A DNA stretch of 8,663 bases from DAIOSQ01 sp036752465 (lineage in GTDB: Bacteria > Pseudomonadota > Gammaproteobacteria > Legionellales > Legionellaceae), in the NCBI GenBank assembly GCA_036752465.1, contig DAIOSQ010000081.1, positions 1 through 8,663 on the forward strand, written 5' to 3'. The notes below the pieces were generated by a model, which had not been told where the DNA came from, did no database searches, and saw nothing but the letters and a program-made list of their open reading frames with translations. Of this stretch, positions 5,575-8,663 are shown in pieces. The translations under genes and the position numbers were made by a program. Position 1 is the stretch's first letter, and each line of letters starts with the position of its first letter.

Positions 5575-6918
5575 ATGAATGACGATACAATTGTTGCGAT
5601 TGCGACCGCTGCCGGTCAGGCTGGTGTTGGTATTGTACGTTTGTCGGGGGCATTGGCCTATTCTATAGCCCTTCGTATCAACCAAAATCAAGCACTAACC
5701 CCGCGCTACGCGCACTTCTTGGGTTTTTACGATCAGAACGCTGAATTAATCGATCAAGGCGTTGTCCTTTATTTTCCAGGCCCTCGTTCATTTACAGGGG
5801 AGGATGTGGTTGAATTTCATGGGCATGGCTCACCGGTGGTATTGGAACGTTTGGTGCGTATGTGTGTGGATTATGGCGCACGCATGGCAACAGCGGGTGA
5901 GTTTTCATTGCGAGCCTTTCTAAATGGCAAGATGGATTTAACTCAAGCAGAGGCCATCGCTGATTTAATTCATGCCGGTTCTGAAGCTGCCGCCAAAATG
6001 GCCGTGCGTGCTTTGCAAGGTGAATTTTCCCGGCGCATCTACTCCTTGAGTGAGCAATTGTTACAGCTGCGTATCTATGTTGAAGCTGCTATTGATTTTC
6101 CAGAAGAAGAAGTAGATTTTTTGAGTAATGGCCGGATTGAGAGTTTATTGTGTGCCAGTATGGAAACACTGGAAACTATCTGTGACAGTGTCAAGCAGGG
6201 AGTCATGATTCAGGAGGGTTTGTATATTGTCATTGCTGGCAAGCCTAATGCGGGAAAATCAACCTTGATGAATGCCCTGTCGGGTAAAGATATCGCCATT
6301 GTTACTGATATTCCGGGGACAACTCGAGATGTGATGCGTGAGCGTGTGCTGTTGGATGATATTCCCATTCACTTGATCGACACGGCAGGCCTTCGGGATA
6401 GTACAGATGCTATTGAACAAGAAGGGATCAAACGTGCTTACGCTGAAATATCCAAGGCAGATTGTGTTTTATGGGTGCTAGATGTTACAAATGAAGACAT
6501 CTCGGCCACCATAGAACCATTGCTAGAACGTCATGTAGGCGCCCATGTGCCAATCATTCGCGTGTTTAATAAAATAGATCTGCTGCATAAAGCAGCTTAT
6601 TTGCATGAAGATGCTGTGTATCTATGCGCCAAAGAACAGCAGGGCTTGTCTCTGTTGAAAAAAGCCATTCAAGCAGCAGTTGGTTTACAGCCGTTGGCAG
6701 AAGGTCAGTTCATAGCGCGTCGTCGCCATTTGCAAGCACTGCTGACCGCGAAGCAACACGTGTTGCTCGGTCTTGAACAATTAAGGGATTATAGAGCGGC
6801 TGAACTGTTGGCCGAAGAATTGCGTTTGGCACACCGTTCATTAGCAAGCATCACGGGCGAACTGACAGCTGATGATCTCCTGGGCTGTATCTTTTCGAGC
6901 TTCTGTATTGGCAAATAA
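5575..6918 (+). CDS. mnmE: tRNA uridine-5-carboxymethylaminomethyl(34) synthesis GTPase MnmE
   Basis: MnmE (TrmE) works with MnmG to add the cmnm5/nm5 group to wobble uridine 34 of certain tRNAs. The 447-residue product (E. coli 454) has the N-terminal tetrahydrofolate-binding domain (DTIVAIATAAGQAGVGIVRLSG, GEDVVEFHGHG at 75-85, FLNGKMDLTQAEAI at 115-128). A helical domain is split by the inserted G domain: G1 GKPNAGKST (222-230), G2 PGTTRDV (247-253), G3 DTAG (269-272), catalytic Glu281 (equivalent to E. coli E282), G4 NKID (332-335), and G5-like CAK (351-353). The C-terminal FCIGK carries the essential Cys444. The ATG directly follows the yidC stop (TGAATG), so coupled translation is likely. 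It looks fully functional. mnmG is not in the window. Confidence 0.97.
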   Translation: MNDDTIVAIATAAGQAGVGIVRLSGALAYSIALRINQNQALTPRYAHFLGFYDQNAELIDQGVVLYFPGPRSFTGEDVVEFHGHGSPVVLERLVRMCVDYGARMATAGEFSLRAFLNGKMDLTQAEAIADLIHAGSEAAAKMAVRALQGEFSRRIYSLSEQLLQLRIYVEAAIDFPEEEVDFLSNGRIESLLCASMETLETICDSVKQGVMIQEGLYIVIAGKPNAGKSTLMNALSGKDIAIVTDIPGTTRDVMRERVLLDDIPIHLIDTAGLRDSTDAIEQEGIKRAYAEISKADCVLWVLDVTNEDISATIEPLLERHVGAHVPIIRVFNKIDLLHKAAYLHEDAVYLCAKEQQGLSLLKKAIQAAVGLQPLAEGQFIARRRHLQALLTAKQHVLLGLEQLRDYRAAELLAEELRLAHRSLASITGELTADDLLGCIFSSFCIGK

Positions 6919-7007
6919 TTAGACTAAAAAATAAACAAAAAATTGCGTTGGATTGCTATATCGTGTATTATTTTAGCCTATATGATCATTTTTTATAGAG
7001 TTGTATC
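6919..7007. other. Intergenic region after mnmE
   Basis: This 89-bp AT-rich gap separates mnmE from the next gene on the same strand. No GC-rich hairpin with a U-tract is seen, so there is no evident terminator for the operon. It contains a promoter-like pair (6943-6971) and an 8-bp palindrome, ATGATCAT (6982-6989). Confidence 0.5.
6943..6971 (+). promoter_or_regulatory. Possible promoter of the gene at 7008
   Basis: TTGCGT (6943-6948, TTG conserved) lies 17 bases upstream of TATTAT (6966-6971, 5 of 6 to TATAAT). Transcription would start near 6978, just before the ATGATCAT palindrome, which could be an operator. The -35 is poor, so confidence is modest. Confidence 0.4.
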
Positions 7008-8663
7008 ATGCAAGATCGCAATAAACCATTAAATACACTATCTATGTTTAAACAGACTAACTCATCTGTAATGAGCCCTGTGTACAGCCCTAGTAATTCA
7101 GTGTTACCCAGCTTTTATGCAATAGAGGTCGCAGGGACCAAAAATGATTTCTCCACGATCCAGCCCGATTATGATCTGTATGAAAAAGAGCTTGCAGATT
7201 TATTATACGCTCTAAAAAAACATGACAGGGAATTGCAGCTGATCGACAAAAAAATCGCGGTTTTAAGGGCGCAAAGAGGCCAAGCTATAGGTGATACAGA
7301 TACTCATACAAAAAGCCTAAAAAGATTAAATGCCAGAAAAGAATGTATAAATATATTAAAAAACCAGACAACCAATTTTTGGTCAGCTTGTCATTATTTC
7401 GCGACGGTCACAAAAGCGTACCAGGATGCTTACGGCAAAACCAATGATTATGCTGAGGTGCTTGCCGACATCAACAGTAGATACCAAAACCCATTGACTG
7501 TACCTCAATCAATCAAACCTACCAAACTCAAACGCATCGTCACAGATATGCACGATTTGCTAGCTACCCCTGCACATATCGCCAAAGTCCGCGACAATTG
7601 GATCGGATTTTTGAATATCTACCGTATTCATACCTTGTTTTGTCGTTTGACCGCTAAAAGTTTTTTAGGCATGCTCAATGAATTTCAATGGCTAGATAGC
7701 TTTTCGGCGGCGCTTGGCAGCGACATCAATGTTGCGGTACTGGACAAACCAAAGGTTATCTACGATGCCTTGAGTGTTGGATTATTTGCGACCCGCTTGT
7801 TGATCAATATTGCGATGATTATCAAACACACCTTTCTCCCATCAGCAAAAGAACGAGGTGAAAAGGATTGGTATGAACACGCGCTTGCAAGATTTATCGC
7901 TGAATTAGAAAAACGCTACTGCAGCATGTTAAACGATATTTGTTGGGGTACTACCAATTTGCTGAGCAATTACGCCTGGTATTTTAAGTTAACTGATAAT
8001 TTTGCCAATGGTTTAACTTTGGCCTTTTTATGTTTTGATGTAGGCCTGTTGGTGTGGCGAAGAAGGCTAGATGAGCAAAAATATTTAGCCAAGCGTGAAC
8101 AATATGATCAAGATTTGGCATGGATAAACACAAAAAATCAAGATGGTAGTCAAGAGGCTCATAAGCAAATCCTTACGCAACAACGCGACCATCTAGAGGA
8201 TGACTGGGCTGCTAAAAGTGCTACTTATTGGTTCAATGTGGCTGCAGCGGCTGCGCTGGTGCCAAGCTATGCTTTTGTCTTGGTGTGCTCGTCTTCTGTG
8301 GTGGCGCCACCGATTGGTTTTTGCTTGGTGATGGTTTGTGTGGCGATGTATCTTTCGGATCAAAGTTTTTTAGCTTATCAACAAAAACGCAGGGAATGGC
8401 TGAGAGAGCTTAAATCAGACAGTGTGGTTGATGAGTATAAGCAATTAATTGCCGCTGAACTGCAGGATAAATGGGTGGCATTTTGGTTAACGCTCATAAA
8501 AAATGCCACGGTACCCTTATTGATTACCACAGCTTTTACCGTGAGTACGCCGTTTGCTTTGCTCGCATTGGGTTTATATATCACGTATGAAAGCGCACAG
8601 CAGTATTTTGACCGTCCTGAACGCCTGGCAGCTGCTGCATTTACTGTGGCTGCGCTAGCAGTC
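7008..8663 (+). CDS. Unrecognised large coiled-coil/multi-helix membrane protein (3' end outside window)
   Basis: From ATG 7008 the frame stays open for 552 codons to the window edge. AGAG seven bases upstream is a reasonable ribosome binding site. I do not recognise a family. There is no signal peptide: the first 50 residues are polar and rich in Ser, Asn, Pro and Thr. Residues about 55-125 are charged and look coiled-coil. Hydrophobic segments lie near 252-273, 333-350, 406-426, 430-449, 498-526 and 539-552 onward. The stretches between them (351-400, 451-490) are charged helices with Gln, Glu, Lys and Arg. No catalytic motif is visible. Segments near 333-370, 406-465 and 490-536 share a similar layout, suggesting divergent internal repeats. 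It could be an inner-membrane structural protein or, if the organism is an intracellular Legionellales relative, a secreted effector; both are guesses. Its reading frame is distinct from the conserved operon and it probably has its own promoter. Confidence 0.85.
   Translation, partial: MQDRNKPLNTLSMFKQTNSSVMSPVYSPSNSVLPSFYAIEVAGTKNDFSTIQPDYDLYEKELADLLYALKKHDRELQLIDKKIAVLRAQRGQAIGDTDTHTKSLKRLNARKECINILKNQTTNFWSACHYFATVTKAYQDAYGKTNDYAEVLADINSRYQNPLTVPQSIKPTKLKRIVTDMHDLLATPAHIAKVRDNWIGFLNIYRIHTLFCRLTAKSFLGMLNEFQWLDSFSAALGSDINVAVLDKPKVIYDALSVGLFATRLLINIAMIIKHTFLPSAKERGEKDWYEHALARFIAELEKRYCSMLNDICWGTTNLLSNYAWYFKLTDNFANGLTLAFLCFDVGLLVWRRRLDEQKYLAKREQYDQDLAWINTKNQDGSQEAHKQILTQQRDHLEDDWAAKSATYWFNVAAAAALVPSYAFVLVCSSSVVAPPIGFCLVMVCVAMYLSDQSFLAYQQKRREWLRELKSDSVVDEYKQLIAAELQDKWVAFWLTLIKNATVPLLITTAFTVSTPFALLALGLYITYESAQQYFDRPERLAAAAFTVAALAV

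Noticed and set aside
6919..6960. Terminator after mnmE
   Set aside because: A/T runs are present, but no GC-rich stem of useful length precedes them on the plus strand.
8228..8413. Cys/Gly-rich 61-codon frame on the plus strand
   Set aside because: It is a shifted frame within the long open frame from 7008; its composition reflects the codons of a hydrophobic segment.
8378..8584. Minus-strand frame of 68 codons
   Set aside because: Antisense shadow of the long open frame from 7008, without a start signal or motif.

Overview
The window carries a conserved bacterial core-gene block of gammaproteobacterial type. GyrB has the roughly 165-residue insertion typical of that class and aligns closely with the E. 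coli protein. The order rpmH-rnpA-yidD-yidC-mnmE is also classical. AT-rich non-coding DNA, moderate-to-low GC genes and a large unrecognised coiled-coil/membrane protein beside mnmE would suit a Legionellales-like or other host-associated gammaproteobacterium. That taxonomic guess is inference only.

Layout. Positions 1-174 (minus) hold the N-terminal part of a PspC-domain membrane protein that runs off the left edge. Positions 283-2700 (minus) are a complete gyrB. Positions 2701-3219 are a 519-bp divergent intergenic region. It holds the gyrB promoter, two near-consensus DnaA-box-like 9-mers, a very AT-rich palindrome-bearing stretch and a strong sigma-70 promoter for rpmH. From 3220 rightward runs a tight operon on the plus strand: rpmH (L34), rnpA (RNase P protein), yidD, yidC (insertase) and mnmE (tRNA-modification GTPase), with genes overlapping or abutting. 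After an 89-bp gap with its own promoter-like sequence, a long open frame starts at 7008 and is still open at the right edge.

How it fits together. L34 and RnpA serve translation and tRNA maturation, YidD and YidC serve inner-membrane protein insertion, and MnmE modifies tRNA wobble uridines. GyrB supplies the ATPase subunit of gyrase. In many gammaproteobacteria gyrB and rpmH are separated by dnaA-dnaN-recF. Here those three genes are absent and a non-coding interval with origin-like features sits at the junction, with transcription leaving it in both directions.

Most notable points: the missing dnaA-dnaN-recF block with a candidate oriC in its place; an Arg-to-Lys change at the YidC groove position; an RNR-to-RNL change in the RnpA signature; a T10 tract inside the rpmH promoter spacer; and the unrecognised multi-helix protein at the right edge, which may contain divergent internal repeats. 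No CRISPR array, tRNA, rRNA, insertion sequence or phage gene was seen.
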